DNA of 64,000 bases from Roseiflexus castenholzii DSM 13941 (GCF_000017805.1 NC_009767.1:248001-312000); one strand, 5' to 3'. Shown: positions 1-8,813, numbered from the stretch's first letter. The notes: generated by a model not told the origin, from the letters alone. Numbers and translations: made by a program.

Positions 1-38
1 GAAATAGCGACGCGGTCACATCATTGGGAGAGAGCATC

Positions 39-176
39 ATGCAGAGTATATGGTTCGTGAAAGTGGATTACAATTACAGACTCTTCACATCAGTCCGCAT
101 CTGTGCTATCAGTGATCGTATCGTTGCAAACCTGGAACGCAAGAGCGGGTTTCAGACCTGCCCGTATGCTATCTGA
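39..176 (+). CDS. possible 45-aa small protein (unrecognised)
   Basis: A short reading frame begins at an ATG preceded by the purine-rich stretch GGGAGAGAGCATC and ends at TGA. The product (starting MQSIWFVKVDYNYRLF) has no motif I recognise and no clear membrane segment or signal peptide. It could equally be chance coding potential or the remnant of a longer gene at the left edge. Only the plausible ribosome binding site and the slightly lower GC content than its surroundings speak for it. Confidence 0.25.
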   Translation: MQSIWFVKVDYNYRLFTSVRICAISDRIVANLERKSGFQTCPYAI

Positions 177-227
177 TAGAGTGAACAACCAGATGTTGCG
201 CAATTCTTGACGGTGTGACCGTCTTGC

Positions 228-269
228 AGCGGACGCTGGCTGAGCCTGTCGCAGCCGACGTCCGCCGCT
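228..269. repeat. palindromic element, family of the 10605-10648 hairpin
   Basis: The arms GGACGCTGGCTG and CAGCCGACGTCC are inverted copies around the centre AGCCTGTCG. The copy at 10605-10648 has the same centre and arm layout on the opposite strand, so this is a dispersed hairpin element and not a gene-specific terminator. There is no T-tract on either side. Confidence 0.6.
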
Positions 270-513
270 CCGCTTCCTTGATGATCCAGGTTGTAGTTGA
301 CCGCTCTATGAGGAGTGTATCTCATACTCATGCGCGGTCATTCGCACCATACTGCCGGGGCGCGCAGCGGGACGCTACGGGCTGAAGCCCTCGCTGAGGA
401 CATGAAAGTCCCGCTGGGGCTGCTGATACGATGCGCAGTCTGCGTCCACGACTGCCAACGCGCATTGACCGTTGCGCCTTGCAGAACGGGCGCTCGAACA
501 TCTGTGTATGAAT

Positions 514-660
514 TACCAATGACCTGTGAACATCCGGCATGGTCACCCCGAGCAGAGCGAGGGGTCGTGCGCGTCCCGCTTAGATTCCTCGCTGCGCTCG
601 GAATGACAAGTCGCTGCGCTCGGAATGACCAGCATGCGGCATCTTCAATCGTCATGGGTA
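514..660 (+). repeat. dispersed TIR element, copy 1 (two 22-bp units)
   Basis: The left end is TACCAATGAC and the right end is the slightly mutated GTCATGGGTA. Inside are the palindrome around CATCCGGCATGG, the phrase gaggggtcgtgcg, and two tandem 22-bp units (ggaatgac at 600 and 622). The other copies start at 11861, 33132, 40161, 52267, 57193 and 63385. Confidence 0.85.
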
Positions 661-812
661 GAATGACCGCTCCGTGGTATGAACAAGGCAATTGGGTAGG
701 CGAAGGCAGCGCCTGCCCACCCGATGAACGTCGCAGATCAAGATGCTGCGGTTCCTGTCAATCCGTGCGCAGAGACGACAGAGCTATAGTGGATACGCCG
801 CACACGCCGGTA

Positions 813-821
813 TGCTATAAT
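813..821 (+). promoter_or_regulatory. extended -10 promoter for the polysaccharide cluster
   Basis: The sequence TGCTATAAT is an extended -10 (TG-N-TATAAT) ending 40 nt before the ATG of the glycosyltransferase gene at 862. I do not see a convincing -35, which extended -10 promoters do not strictly need. Confidence 0.5.
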
Positions 822-861
822 CTTCCGGCTTACATTCGCAGACGCAACGGCAAGGGACGCA

Positions 862-1635
862 ATGGAACAGGAGCAGCGACGACCGGGCATCTCAGTATTC
901 TTTCCGGCATACAACGACGGTGGCACTATCGGCAGTATGGTTGTCGCCGTCATCAAGACTCTGGAGGAATTAACCGACGACTACGAAGTCATCGTGGTGG
1001 AGAATGGCAGCACCGATTACACCGTCACCGTGCTGGAAGAACTGGCGCAGCGTTTCGAGCGCTTTCGATACTATTCGTACCGCGAGCCGCTCGGCTACGG
1101 CGGGGCGTTACGCGCCGGATTCGCCGCCTGCACCAAAGACCTGATCTTCTACACCGATGGCGATGCGCAGTACGACCCGCGCGAACTTAAACTGCTGCTC
1201 CCGGCGCTGAACGACGATGTCGATATCGTCAATGGCTGGAAGATCGACCGAAGCGATCCGCTGCACCGGAAAATCATCGGGCGCGTCTATCACCACACAG
1301 TCAAGTTTCTCTTTGGCTTCAAACTGCGCGATGTCGATTGCGACTTTCGCCTGATCCGGCGACGTGTATTCGATACCATCGACCTGGAATCTGACAGTGG
1401 CACGATTTGTCTGGAATTGGTAAAGAAATTGCAGGATGCCGGGTATCGCTTCGCCGAGGTGCCGGTGCATCACTACCATCGCACTTATGGAAAGAGTCAG
1501 TTCTTCAACTTCCCACGGTTGTGGCGCACCGGCGTTCAACTGATCGGTCTCTGGTGGAAACTGGTAATCCGGCGCGATCATATGCGTCGGATCAAAGTTC
1601 GTCGGAAGCAGCAGGAACTTCCGGTCGAGCGATAA
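862..1635 (+). CDS. family 2 glycosyltransferase
   Basis: This 257-aa protein is a GT-A fold, family 2 glycosyltransferase of the DPM1/GtrB-like branch. The N-terminus carries the nucleotide-sugar pattern ISVFFPAYNDGGTI and VIVVENGSTD, and the metal-binding DxD-like motif FYTDGDAQYD lies near residue 95. There is no C-terminal transmembrane pair, only a hydrophobic segment near 220-235 and a basic tail. It probably transfers a sugar from a nucleotide donor onto a lipid carrier or growing glycan. It is first in a plus-strand cluster with a sugar epimerase and a DegT aminotransferase, which supports surface polysaccharide synthesis. Substrate is not predictable from sequence alone. Confidence 0.88.
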   Translation: MEQEQRRPGISVFFPAYNDGGTIGSMVVAVIKTLEELTDDYEVIVVENGSTDYTVTVLEELAQRFERFRYYSYREPLGYGGALRAGFAACTKDLIFYTDGDAQYDPRELKLLLPALNDDVDIVNGWKIDRSDPLHRKIIGRVYHHTVKFLFGFKLRDVDCDFRLIRRRVFDTIDLESDSGTICLELVKKLQDAGYRFAEVPVHHYHRTYGKSQFFNFPRLWRTGVQLIGLWWKLVIRRDHMRRIKVRRKQQELPVER

Positions 1636-1680
1636 TCTTTACCGCAGCGCGTGCTCTCTGGTTTAAGGAAAGGGAACCGC

Positions 1681-2685
1681 ATGCCAGGAACAAACGACTA
1701 TACCCATGCGTATAGCGGCGCGCGCGTGCTCATTACAGGCGGAATGGGGTTCATCGGTTCGAATCTGGCGCATCGCCTGGTGGAACTCGATGCGCAGGTG
1801 ACTCTGGTCGACTCACTCATCCCGATCTACGGCGGCAATCAGCGCAACATCGCCGGCATCGAGCATCGGGTGCGCGTCAACATCGCCGATGTGCGCGACG
1901 AGTATTCGATGAACTATCTGGTGCAAGGGCAGGATTACCTCTTCAATCTTGCCGGTCAGACGTCGCACCTGGACTCGATGACCGACCCCTATACCGATCT
2001 TGAGATCAACTGCCGCGCGCAGTTGTCGATCCTCGAAGCCTGTCGCAAGCACAATCCCAACCTGAAACTGGTGTACGCTTCGACGCGCCAGATCTATGGC
2101 AAGCCGGATTATCTGCCGGTCGATGAGCGCCACCTGCTCCATCCGGTCGATGTCAATGGCGTCAACAAAATGGCCGGCGAGTGGTACCATATTCTCTACA
2201 ATAACGTCTATAGCATTCGCGCATGCGCCCTGCGCCTGACGAACACCTATGGTCCGCGCATGCGCGTCAAAGATGCGCGACAAACGTTTCTCGGCATCTG
2301 GATCAAGCGCCTGATTGACGAAGAGCCGATCCAGGTCTTCGGCGACGGGTCGCAGATCCGCGACTTCAACTACGTTGATGATGTGGTCGAAGCGATGCTG
2401 CTGGCAGGCGCATCGCCTGCGGCGGATGGCGGCATCTTCAATCTGGGCAGCGACGAAACGATCAACCTGCGCGACCTGGCGGCATTGCTGGTCGAAATTA
2501 ATGGCGGCGGCAGTTTTGAAATTGTGCCTTTCCCACCAGACCGCAAAGTCATCGACATCGGCGATTATTACGCCGATTACCGCATGATCCAGGGGCGGCT
2601 CGGCTGGCGCCCCAAAGTGTCGTTGCGCGAGGGATTGCGCCGTACTCTCGAGTTCTATCGGCGTGAGCGCGAGTATTACTGGTAG
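1681..2685 (+). CDS. NAD-dependent sugar epimerase/dehydratase (SDR family)
   Basis: This is an extended short-chain dehydrogenase of the UDP-glucose epimerase / dTDP-glucose dehydratase class, 334 aa from the ATG at 1681. That start has the site AAGGAAAGG about 9 nt upstream; an earlier in-frame ATG at 1651 lacks one. The Rossmann motif GGMGFIG is near the N-terminus and the typical LRLTNTYGPR and FNYVDDVVEA strings follow. An oddity is that the usual YxxxK catalytic motif reads NGVNK, so the general-acid Tyr is replaced by Asn while Lys remains. It lies between a GT2 and a DegT aminotransferase, so it probably converts a nucleotide sugar for surface glycan synthesis; the exact reaction is uncertain. 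Confidence 0.85.
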   Translation: MPGTNDYTHAYSGARVLITGGMGFIGSNLAHRLVELDAQVTLVDSLIPIYGGNQRNIAGIEHRVRVNIADVRDEYSMNYLVQGQDYLFNLAGQTSHLDSMTDPYTDLEINCRAQLSILEACRKHNPNLKLVYASTRQIYGKPDYLPVDERHLLHPVDVNGVNKMAGEWYHILYNNVYSIRACALRLTNTYGPRMRVKDARQTFLGIWIKRLIDEEPIQVFGDGSQIRDFNYVDDVVEAMLLAGASPAADGGIFNLGSDETINLRDLAALLVEINGGGSFEIVPFPPDRKVIDIGDYYADYRMIQGRLGWRPKVSLREGLRRTLEFYRREREYYW

Positions 2686-2703
2686 CGAGAAAGGCGAGTT
2701 GCG

Positions 2704-3861
2704 ATGCCTCTGAACATTCCTTTTGGCGATCTGAAACGTCAGCACGACGCCATCCGCGCCGACCTCGACATCGCTATCGCGCGTGTGCTCGACAGCGGTT
2801 GGTACATTCTGGGTCCGTCGGTCAGCGCATTCGAGGAGGCGTTCGCGGCATTCTGCAACGCTCGTTTTTGCGTCGGCGTCGCCAATGGAACCGAGGCGCT
2901 GCAACTGGCGCTCACCGCACTTGGCGTCGGTCCTGGCGATGAGGTGATCACCGTCGCCAACGCCAGTGTCTATCAGGCGATCACGATTGTGGCGGTCGGG
3001 GCGCGTCCGGTGTTCGTGGACGTGGACGAACGCAGTCATACGATGGATCCGGCAGCGCTCGAAGCGGCAATTACCCCACATACACGGGCAATTATGCCGG
3101 TTCATCTCTACGGGCGCATGGCGGATATGGACGCGATCATGATGATTGCCGACCGTTACGGCATTCCGGTAATCGAGGATTGCGCCCAGGCACACGGGGC
3201 AACCTGGCGCGGGCGCCCTGCCGGGAGCATTGGTGCACTGGGATGTTTCAGTTTCTACCCAACCAAAAACCTCGGCGCGGTTGGTGATGGCGGCGCGGTG
3301 ACAACGAACGATGCAGCGTTGGCGGAAAAGATTCGCCGGTTACGGCAGTATGGCTGGGAGCGCAAATACTACACCCGCGACGCCGGTGGTCTCAATTCGC
3401 GCCTCGATGAACTTCAGGCTGCGATCCTGTCGGTCAAGTTACGCCATCTGCCTGCATGGAATGCGCGACGCCGCGCGATTGCAGCGATGTACAACGATCT
3501 CCTGGCTGATGCTGGCCTCATACTGCCCGAAGCCCCGCCGGAAGGCGATCACGTGTTTCACCTGTACGTCATCCGCGCGGCAGAGCGCGATGTGGTGCAG
3601 GCGCGGTTGCGTGAACAAGGCATCGGTACGGATATTCACTACCCACTGCCAACGCATCGGCAACCGGTGTATGCCCCATTTGCGCCGCGCGAAGGGCTTC
3701 CCACCACCGAACGCCTGGCGCGCGAAATCCTTTCGCTACCCATGTTCCCCGAACTGACCGATGATGAGGTGCATGCCGTGGCAGAGACGGTGAGAGAGGT
3801 TGTGAGAACCGAGAACCGAGAACCGAGAACCGAGAACCAAGAACCAAGAACCAAGAACTGA
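2704..3861 (+). CDS. DegT/DnrJ/EryC1/StrS-family sugar aminotransferase
   Basis: A PLP-dependent aminotransferase of 385 aa that converts 3- or 4-keto nucleotide sugars to amino sugars. The PLP lysine lies in SFYPTKNLG (about K188), and NGTEALQLAL and EDCAQAHG are family hallmarks. It starts 18 nt after the epimerase with an AAGGCGAG site, so the two are probably co-transcribed and act in sequence. The last 20 or so codons (ending EPRTENQEPRTKN) come from a 7-bp tandem repeat and lie beyond the normal end of the fold, so the tail is probably a recent, non-conserved extension. Confidence 0.9.
   Translation: MPLNIPFGDLKRQHDAIRADLDIAIARVLDSGWYILGPSVSAFEEAFAAFCNARFCVGVANGTEALQLALTALGVGPGDEVITVANASVYQAITIVAVGARPVFVDVDERSHTMDPAALEAAITPHTRAIMPVHLYGRMADMDAIMMIADRYGIPVIEDCAQAHGATWRGRPAGSIGALGCFSFYPTKNLGAVGDGGAVTTNDAALAEKIRRLRQYGWERKYYTRDAGGLNSRLDELQAAILSVKLRHLPAWNARRRAIAAMYNDLLADAGLILPEAPPEGDHVFHLYVIRAAERDVVQARLREQGIGTDIHYPLPTHRQPVYAPFAPREGLPTTERLAREILSLPMFPELTDDEVHAVAETVREVVRTENREPRTENQEPRTKN
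3804..3859 (+). repeat. 7-bp tandem repeat (8 units) inside the aminotransferase 3' end
   Basis: Five perfect GAGAACC units are followed by two AAGAACC units and one AAGAACT. Because 7 is not a multiple of 3, the frame cycles every 21 nt, giving a peptide period of 7 residues. Unit number changes by replication slippage would alter the frame and the position of the stop codon. Confidence 0.85.
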
Positions 3862-4129
3862 TACTGATATGCGATCATTTGTAGAATAATGGTTTTTGAG
3901 AACACAATCCGGTAGCGCCTGGAGAAGCCCACGCAGGTGTGCTTTGCAACCGTAGCCCGCGGTTTCAGCCGCCGGGCGGTCTGATGCCAGGGCACAGTCA
4001 TGCGTCCACGACACGCCTGCCGGTGTGCGTTGACCATTGCGCCTTGCCCAACGAACACGCGAACACCTTGTCTGACTGACCGCAAGTTCGTATAACCTTC
4101 AACCTCTGCGTCTTTGCGCCGTTGTGTGA
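3862..4129. other. intergenic region with dispersed repeat text
   Basis: I see no gene between the aminotransferase and the GT87 protein. The region around 3951-3990 reads ccgcggtttcagccgccgggc, a phrase also found near 27.82 kb, and 3996-4072 resembles 435-505. The final part before 4151 supplies the ribosome binding site of the next gene. Confidence 0.6.
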
Positions 4130-4150
4130 GGGAGAGAGACCAGGAACTGC

Positions 4151-6355
4151 ATGGCAGGCAAAGATAACATTACGATTCACGATGCCGTATGGATGGCGTG
4201 GGCAGCGTTGTGTGCGTTCCTTATTATTGGCATCGTGGCTGCGCAGGCGTGGCCTTTGGTCGTTGACATCGGCAAGCGCGATGCGCGTTTTGCGATCGGG
4301 TTTCACGAACCGGAAACGGATATCATTAATCTGACACAGTTCCGCTGGAGCAACGGCGACTCAACTATTGCGCTGCCACAACCGCCGATGCTGACGCCTT
4401 CGCTGATAACGCTGCGGCTGCCAAATGGTCGTCCGACAGACACCGCTCCTCCCCGCGTGACGCTTACGAGCGACGTTGGTAAACTGGCATCGTTTGCATT
4501 CCCCGATTTCCGACCACGCATCTATCGTTTGCTGCTCCCTCCAACGGCACGCTTCGATTGGGCGATACGTATCGACATCGTCAGCGACACGGTCACGCCG
4601 CCAAACGATGCGCGTCCTCTGGGGGTGGCGGTCGATACGGCAATTCTGGCGCCTGTGAGAGCGCCGATTACACTGCCATCCCTGTGGACGGCGATCTGCG
4701 CGCTGATGATCGGCGCGCCAGGGTTCGCCCTGCCGCGCGCCGCAGGGCTTGCGCCGCGCAGCGCCTTCATCGCCAGCCTGACGCTTGCGCTGCTGATAGC
4801 GGCAGGTATCTGGCTGCGCCCGCTGGAAACGCTGCCGTTCTTTCAGCGATTTGTAGCGATCTTGCTCATTGGATGGATTGGAGGCACGCTGCTGCGCATA
4901 CTTCTGCCACCGGCGATAGAACCTGAACATTCCGCTCCGGTGATCTCCGGCGTATATTTGCCGGTCGCAATGGCTGTGGCGTGGTGGATGCCACCCTTAA
5001 TGCAGGCATATCTGAGCATTGATGGTGCACCGCTGGTCGCGCCGCCGTGGCCGGTCGTGTGGATTGGCTGCGGAACTTTTGTTGCACTGCTGATTGGCGG
5101 AGCGGCAGCATATGCGCGAACAGGAAGAAGTGGTCTCGCTCGTGCTGCGTTGATCGTGCTGTCTATCAGCGCCGTGATCCACCTGGGGTACAGTATTGGC
5201 TTCGCCTACACCCGTCAGGCGCCCGATTTCTGGATTCTTTTCCGCAGCGCGCGCGAGTGGACGCGCGGCGGTTCGCTGTACGACATCCACGCCGTGCTGA
5301 CTAATCACTTCGGTCATGTGTTCAAGGTGCCACCTTTCTACGGCATGCTGTTCGTTCCATTCGTCACCATGGATGGATTGACCGTGCTGCTGGGGCACCG
5401 GGTTATGAATACGGTCCTGATCGTTGCGACGGCGCTGATCTGGCTACGTATGTGGCGACTGCCGCTTGTTTCCCTGAGCGCCGCCAGCCTGTTGATTCTC
5501 TTCAACTTTCGCCCTCTAGCGGATACCCTGGCGTATGGGCAGATCGATCTGGTGCTGCTGTTCCTGCTGACGCTGGCGTTGTGGGCGCTGCGCAGCGGGC
5601 GTGACGGAGCGGCAGGCGCACTGGTGGCGCTGGGAACACTGTTCAAGATTTATCCGGTGTTGTTGCTGGCATTCTTTGTTGTCAAAGGTCACTGGCGCGC
5701 GCTGATCGGCTTTGTTGCCGCGATGGCGGTGTACAATGGCGTAGCCATCGCAGTTATCGGGTGGAATGAACATCTGACCTATCTGACACAAGTGCTGCCG
5801 AACATCGGCGGCACGACTTCGTGGGTCGAGAATCAAACGATCTCAGGATTTCTTGCCCGCCTGACCGACTCGCCGCGCAGCGCAACGATCTATCAAAACG
5901 AGATGGTGCGCTTGCTGGGGACGCTCATCTCCGGCGTTGCGGCGCTGGCGGCGTGTGTGCTGGCGTTGCGCCCGACGTCGCGCGACAGCACGGGGTATGC
6001 GCTTCAGTACGGACTGTTTCTGTTGCTGATGGTGCTGGCGTCGCCGGCTGCGTGGATGCACTACGAAACGCTGCTGATTGTGCCGTTCGGCACACTGATC
6101 CTCCACCTGCGCGAGCGCACGGTATCGCTGCCGTATGCCGTGGCGGTGGCGATCAGTTTTGCGCTCATTGCCTATGGCAATCAGTGGAGTTTTTACGATG
6201 GAACTGTTCATGGCGTCTTGACGATAGCCGGCGTTTCGTACAAATTCTATGGCATGCTGCTGCTCGGCGGTGTGCTGACCTTCGAGGCGTTGCGTGAGCC
6301 TGCGCCCGCCCTCCTGCCGCGCCTGGCGCGGACGATCGCGCGTCCGGGACAATAG
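4151..6355 (+). CDS. polytopic membrane glycosyltransferase (GT87/DUF2029-like)
   Basis: A 734-aa membrane protein. An N-terminal membrane anchor (about residues 15-35) is followed by a predicted extracytoplasmic beta-rich region to about residue 170, then about a dozen hydrophobic segments. The central part DFWILFRSAREW with SLYDI and PPFYGMLFVPF is characteristic of the GT87 family of polyprenyl-phosphate-sugar dependent transferases; the aspartate early in that block is the likely catalytic acid. It probably transfers a sugar from a lipid carrier on the outer face of the membrane. It follows the polysaccharide genes after a 289-bp repeat-containing gap and may have its own promoter. The site AGGAACTGC precedes the ATG. 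Confidence 0.8.
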   Translation: MAGKDNITIHDAVWMAWAALCAFLIIGIVAAQAWPLVVDIGKRDARFAIGFHEPETDIINLTQFRWSNGDSTIALPQPPMLTPSLITLRLPNGRPTDTAPPRVTLTSDVGKLASFAFPDFRPRIYRLLLPPTARFDWAIRIDIVSDTVTPPNDARPLGVAVDTAILAPVRAPITLPSLWTAICALMIGAPGFALPRAAGLAPRSAFIASLTLALLIAAGIWLRPLETLPFFQRFVAILLIGWIGGTLLRILLPPAIEPEHSAPVISGVYLPVAMAVAWWMPPLMQAYLSIDGAPLVAPPWPVVWIGCGTFVALLIGGAAAYARTGRSGLARAALIVLSISAVIHLGYSIGFAYTRQAPDFWILFRSAREWTRGGSLYDIHAVLTNHFGHVFKVPPFYGMLFVPFVTMDGLTVLLGHRVMNTVLIVATALIWLRMWRLPLVSLSAASLLILFNFRPLADTLAYGQIDLVLLFLLTLALWALRSGRDGAAGALVALGTLFKIYPVLLLAFFVVKGHWRALIGFVAAMAVYNGVAIAVIGWNEHLTYLTQVLPNIGGTTSWVENQTISGFLARLTDSPRSATIYQNEMVRLLGTLISGVAALAACVLALRPTSRDSTGYALQYGLFLLLMVLASPAAWMHYETLLIVPFGTLILHLRERTVSLPYAVAVAISFALIAYGNQWSFYDGTVHGVLTIAGVSYKFYGMLLLGGVLTFEALREPAPALLPRLARTIARPGQ

Positions 6356-6407
6356 TGGTGTGCGGCGCGAGGTGCGCCGCGAGTAAGTTGATGAGGGGGA
6401 GATCGTC

Positions 6408-6932
6408 GTGACCACACTTCCCGAATATCTGGATTTCAAAGCGCAGCGTGTTGCGGCGCTACGCGAGAAACTGTCCGCCCCCGACGCCGCGCCATCGCTG
6501 CTGCACGTGCTGGCGCGGGTCGCAGGCGGCTCAGGCGTGCGCCCGGTCAGCATCCGTGAGTTCACAATCGTAACCGACTCGGCGCCGGCGCTGGCGGGGT
6601 ACAATTTAGGTCCAACGTCACCGGAGTTGTTGCTGGCGTCGCTGGCCAGTTGCCTGGCACACACCTACCTGATTGTCGCCGTCAATCGTGGGGTGCGCTT
6701 CGACACGCTGGAAGTAGAGGTGACCGGTCAGATCGACTTCCGCGGCATTCTGGAAGTCGATGCCGACGCGCCGATCCCTCCCTCTGGTCTTGCCTACGTT
6801 GCGCGCGTGTCGGGTGAGGTTTCCGACGACGAACTCTGCCAGATCCAGGCGGATGTCGAGCGGCTTTGCCCGGTGTTTCGCGCGCTGGTCGAACCCGTGC
6901 CGGTCAATGGGCGCGTCGAGCGGGTGGCGTAA
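6408..6932 (+). CDS. OsmC-family peroxidase/redox protein
   Basis: A 174-aa OsmC/Ohr-like protein starting at GTG behind GAGGGGGAG. The family reduces organic hydroperoxides with two cysteines. The N-terminal catalytic Cys is seen in LASLASCLAHTYL (about residue 83), and the second in VERLCPVFRALVEP (about residue 158), which fits the YhfA/OsmC subgroup. The first 40 residues are a helical extension. It is followed at 6933-7079 by a short gap and then convergent guaB, so it is probably monocistronic. The role is inferred to be peroxide or thiol stress protection. Confidence 0.82.
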   Translation: MTTLPEYLDFKAQRVAALREKLSAPDAAPSLLHVLARVAGGSGVRPVSIREFTIVTDSAPALAGYNLGPTSPELLLASLASCLAHTYLIVAVNRGVRFDTLEVEVTGQIDFRGILEVDADAPIPPSGLAYVARVSGEVSDDELCQIQADVERLCPVFRALVEPVPVNGRVERVA

Positions 6933-7079
6933 CCATGGCGCAGTATGCAGCAGGCATCGCCATCGGAAACGGTCACCGGCACACGGCGCGCCTGCCCGGT
7001 CACATGAAACCGGACTCGTTGCGCTACGGATCGGAAGCCGCACCATTGCGTCAGCGCGCAACGAACACCACCGTCTCGC

Positions 7080-8552
7080 TTATCGCCGCTCGTAGTTCGG
7101 CGCTTCCTTCGTAATGGTCACATCGTGGGGGTGACTCTCAATTAATCCCGCCATCGAAATACGAATAAAGCGCGCCTCGCGCCGCATCGTCTCGATGTCT
7201 TTTGCGCCAACGTACCCCATGCCGGATCGCAGCCCGCCGACCAACTGGAAGATCGTATCGCTGAGCGGACCTTTGTAGGGGACGCGCCCTTCGATCCCTT
7301 CCGCCACGAGTTTCCGCCCTGTGCCTCCCTGGAAATAGCGGTCGCCGCTGCCATGCTGCATGGCGCCAATCGAACCCATACCCCGATAACTCTTGTAACT
7401 GCGCCCTTCATACAGGATCGTTTCGCCTGGACTCTCCTCGGTTCCGGCGAGAAGCGAGCCGATCATGACCGTATGCGCCCCGGCGGCGATGGCTTTGGCA
7501 ATGTCGCCACTGTAGCGAATGCCGCCATCGGCAATGATTGGAACGCCGAACCGCGACGCCGCGCGTGCGCATTCGGTAATCGCCGTGATCTGCGGCATGC
7601 CCGCGCCAGTCACTACCCGCGTCGTGCAGATACTTCCCGGTCCCTGCCCGACCTTCACTGCATCGACGCCACGCTCACACAACGCCACCGTCGCAGCGCC
7701 GGTCGAGACATTCCCGGCGACCAGTTGCACATCCGGGTAGCGCTCGCGAATGCGCAGCACCGCATCAAGCACCCCGCGTGAATGCCCATGTGCGGTATCG
7801 ATCGCCAGCACATCCACCCCGACCCGCACCAGCGCATCGGCACGCTCCAGATAGTCGCCGGAGGCGCCAATCGCTGCGCCGACCCGCAACCGCCCCTGCG
7901 CATCTTTACAGGCGTTCGGGTACTCAATCTGCTTCATAATATCCTTGACCGTGATCATTCCCGACAATTTGCCCCGCCGGTCGACCACCAGCAGTTTTTC
8001 GATCCGGTGCTCATGCAGAATCTGTTTCGCCTGCTCGAGTGTGGTGCCTTCGGGCACAGTGATGAGATTGCGCGTTGTCATTAGATCGCGGATCGGACGA
8101 CTGCGATCCGTCTCGAACCGCAGGTCGCGGTTGGTTACGATACCAATCAGATCGCCGTCCGGTGTTGTAATTGGAATGCCGGAAATGCGATACTCCGCCA
8201 TCAAATCGAGCGCATCGCCGACGGTTTTATCCGGTCCCATCGTGATCGGGTCGGTGATCATGCCGCTCTCGGAGCGTTTGACCTTCCGCACCATTTCCGC
8301 CTGCGCTTCGATGGGCATGTTTTTGTGAATGAACCCGACGCCGCCTTCGCGCGCCAGCGCAATCGCCAGACGGTGTTCTGTAACCGTATCCATAGCGGCG
8401 CTGGTGATCGGAATATTGATTCTGATGGAACGGGTCAGTTGCGTGGCGACATCGACCTCGCCCGGCAGAACCTGTGACTCTGCCGGGATCAGGAGCACGT
8501 CGTCGAACGTCAACCCTTCGCGCGCGTATTTATCGTCCCAGTCAATTGTCAC
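7080..8552 (-). CDS. guaB: IMP dehydrogenase
   Basis: This enzyme oxidises IMP to XMP with NAD, the committed step of GMP synthesis. The 490-aa form starts at GTG 8552, six bases after GGAGG; the longer frame to 8777 adds residues with no family similarity and would cross its own promoter. The N-terminal TIM-barrel half begins KYAREGLTFDDVLL, two CBS domains follow (YRISGIPIT, EHRIEKLLVVD), and the catalytic Cys loop is GPGSICTTRVVTGAG. Length and motifs are normal for bacterial GuaB. Its leader holds a consensus promoter and a terminator-like hairpin (see separate entries), suggesting attenuation. Confidence 0.97.
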   Translation of the reverse strand: MTIDWDDKYAREGLTFDDVLLIPAESQVLPGEVDVATQLTRSIRINIPITSAAMDTVTEHRLAIALAREGGVGFIHKNMPIEAQAEMVRKVKRSESGMITDPITMGPDKTVGDALDLMAEYRISGIPITTPDGDLIGIVTNRDLRFETDRSRPIRDLMTTRNLITVPEGTTLEQAKQILHEHRIEKLLVVDRRGKLSGMITVKDIMKQIEYPNACKDAQGRLRVGAAIGASGDYLERADALVRVGVDVLAIDTAHGHSRGVLDAVLRIRERYPDVQLVAGNVSTGAATVALCERGVDAVKVGQGPGSICTTRVVTGAGMPQITAITECARAASRFGVPIIADGGIRYSGDIAKAIAAGAHTVMIGSLLAGTEESPGETILYEGRSYKSYRGMGSIGAMQHGSGDRYFQGGTGRKLVAEGIEGRVPYKGPLSDTIFQLVGGLRSGMGYVGAKDIETMRREARFIRISMAGLIESHPHDVTITKEAPNYERR

Positions 8553-8582
8553 ATCTACCTCCTTCTCCGTATCGGTGCAGGG

Positions 8583-8617
8583 AATAAAAGACCCTCTGCG
8601 CATTGCTGCGCAGAGGG
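8583..8617 (-). terminator. terminator-like hairpin in the guaB leader (attenuator candidate)
   Basis: On the minus strand a perfect 11-bp stem (CCCTCTGCGCA pairing with TGCGCAGAGGG) closes on the tetraloop GCAA and is followed by TCTTTTATT. This is the layout of an intrinsic terminator. It sits between the predicted promoter (8710-8738) and the guaB start (8552), with only about 30 nt to the GTG, so read-through would have to be conditional or partial. Confidence 0.7.
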
Positions 8618-8709
8618 CAAGGTGACATCCGCCCAACCATTGATTGGCAAATGCTGGCGAATCAGAAGTCGTATTCCCACGGTGGTTTTCATCGATACCA
8701 TAGCGTAGT

Positions 8710-8738
8710 AGTATACTCGCTGCACGAACGATCGTCAA
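8710..8738 (-). promoter_or_regulatory. sigma-70 consensus promoter of guaB
   Basis: On the minus strand TTGACG and TATACT are separated by exactly 17 nt, a near-perfect housekeeping promoter. Transcription would start near 8703, leaving a leader of roughly 150 nt before the GTG of guaB, long enough for a regulatory RNA structure. Confidence 0.8.
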
Positions 8739-8813
8739 CGCGCGCGCTTGAGGAGACGCGGCGAGGGGCAAGATCACCGTGCAACCAAAACGACGACCGG
8801 TCCAGAACTGCGA

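Larger units (their letters stand above)
177..812. other. intergenic region rich in repeats
   Basis: No convincing gene lies here. In order it holds a palindromic element (228-269), a segment with the recurring phrase GGGCTGAAGCCC near 378 that also appears near 26.7 kb, a stretch around 435-505 that resembles 3996-4072 (both read like tgcgtccacgac followed by ttgaccRttgcgccttgc), and one copy of the 147-bp terminal-inverted-repeat element (514-660). Long frames crossing it are rich in Arg, Cys and His and look non-coding. Confidence 0.7.

Noticed and set aside
315..1190. 291-aa plus-strand frame overlapping the GT2 gene
   Set aside because: It crosses repeat elements, overlaps the real glycosyltransferase in another frame, and has atypical Cys/Arg/His content.
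1813..3195. 460-aa minus-strand frame
   Set aside because: Antisense to two clear sugar-metabolism genes; composition rich in Arg, Asp and His with no domain.
8553..8777. N-terminal extension of GuaB
   Set aside because: It would be translated through the promoter and terminator hairpin, lacks family similarity, and the GTG at 8552 has an ideal ribosome binding site.
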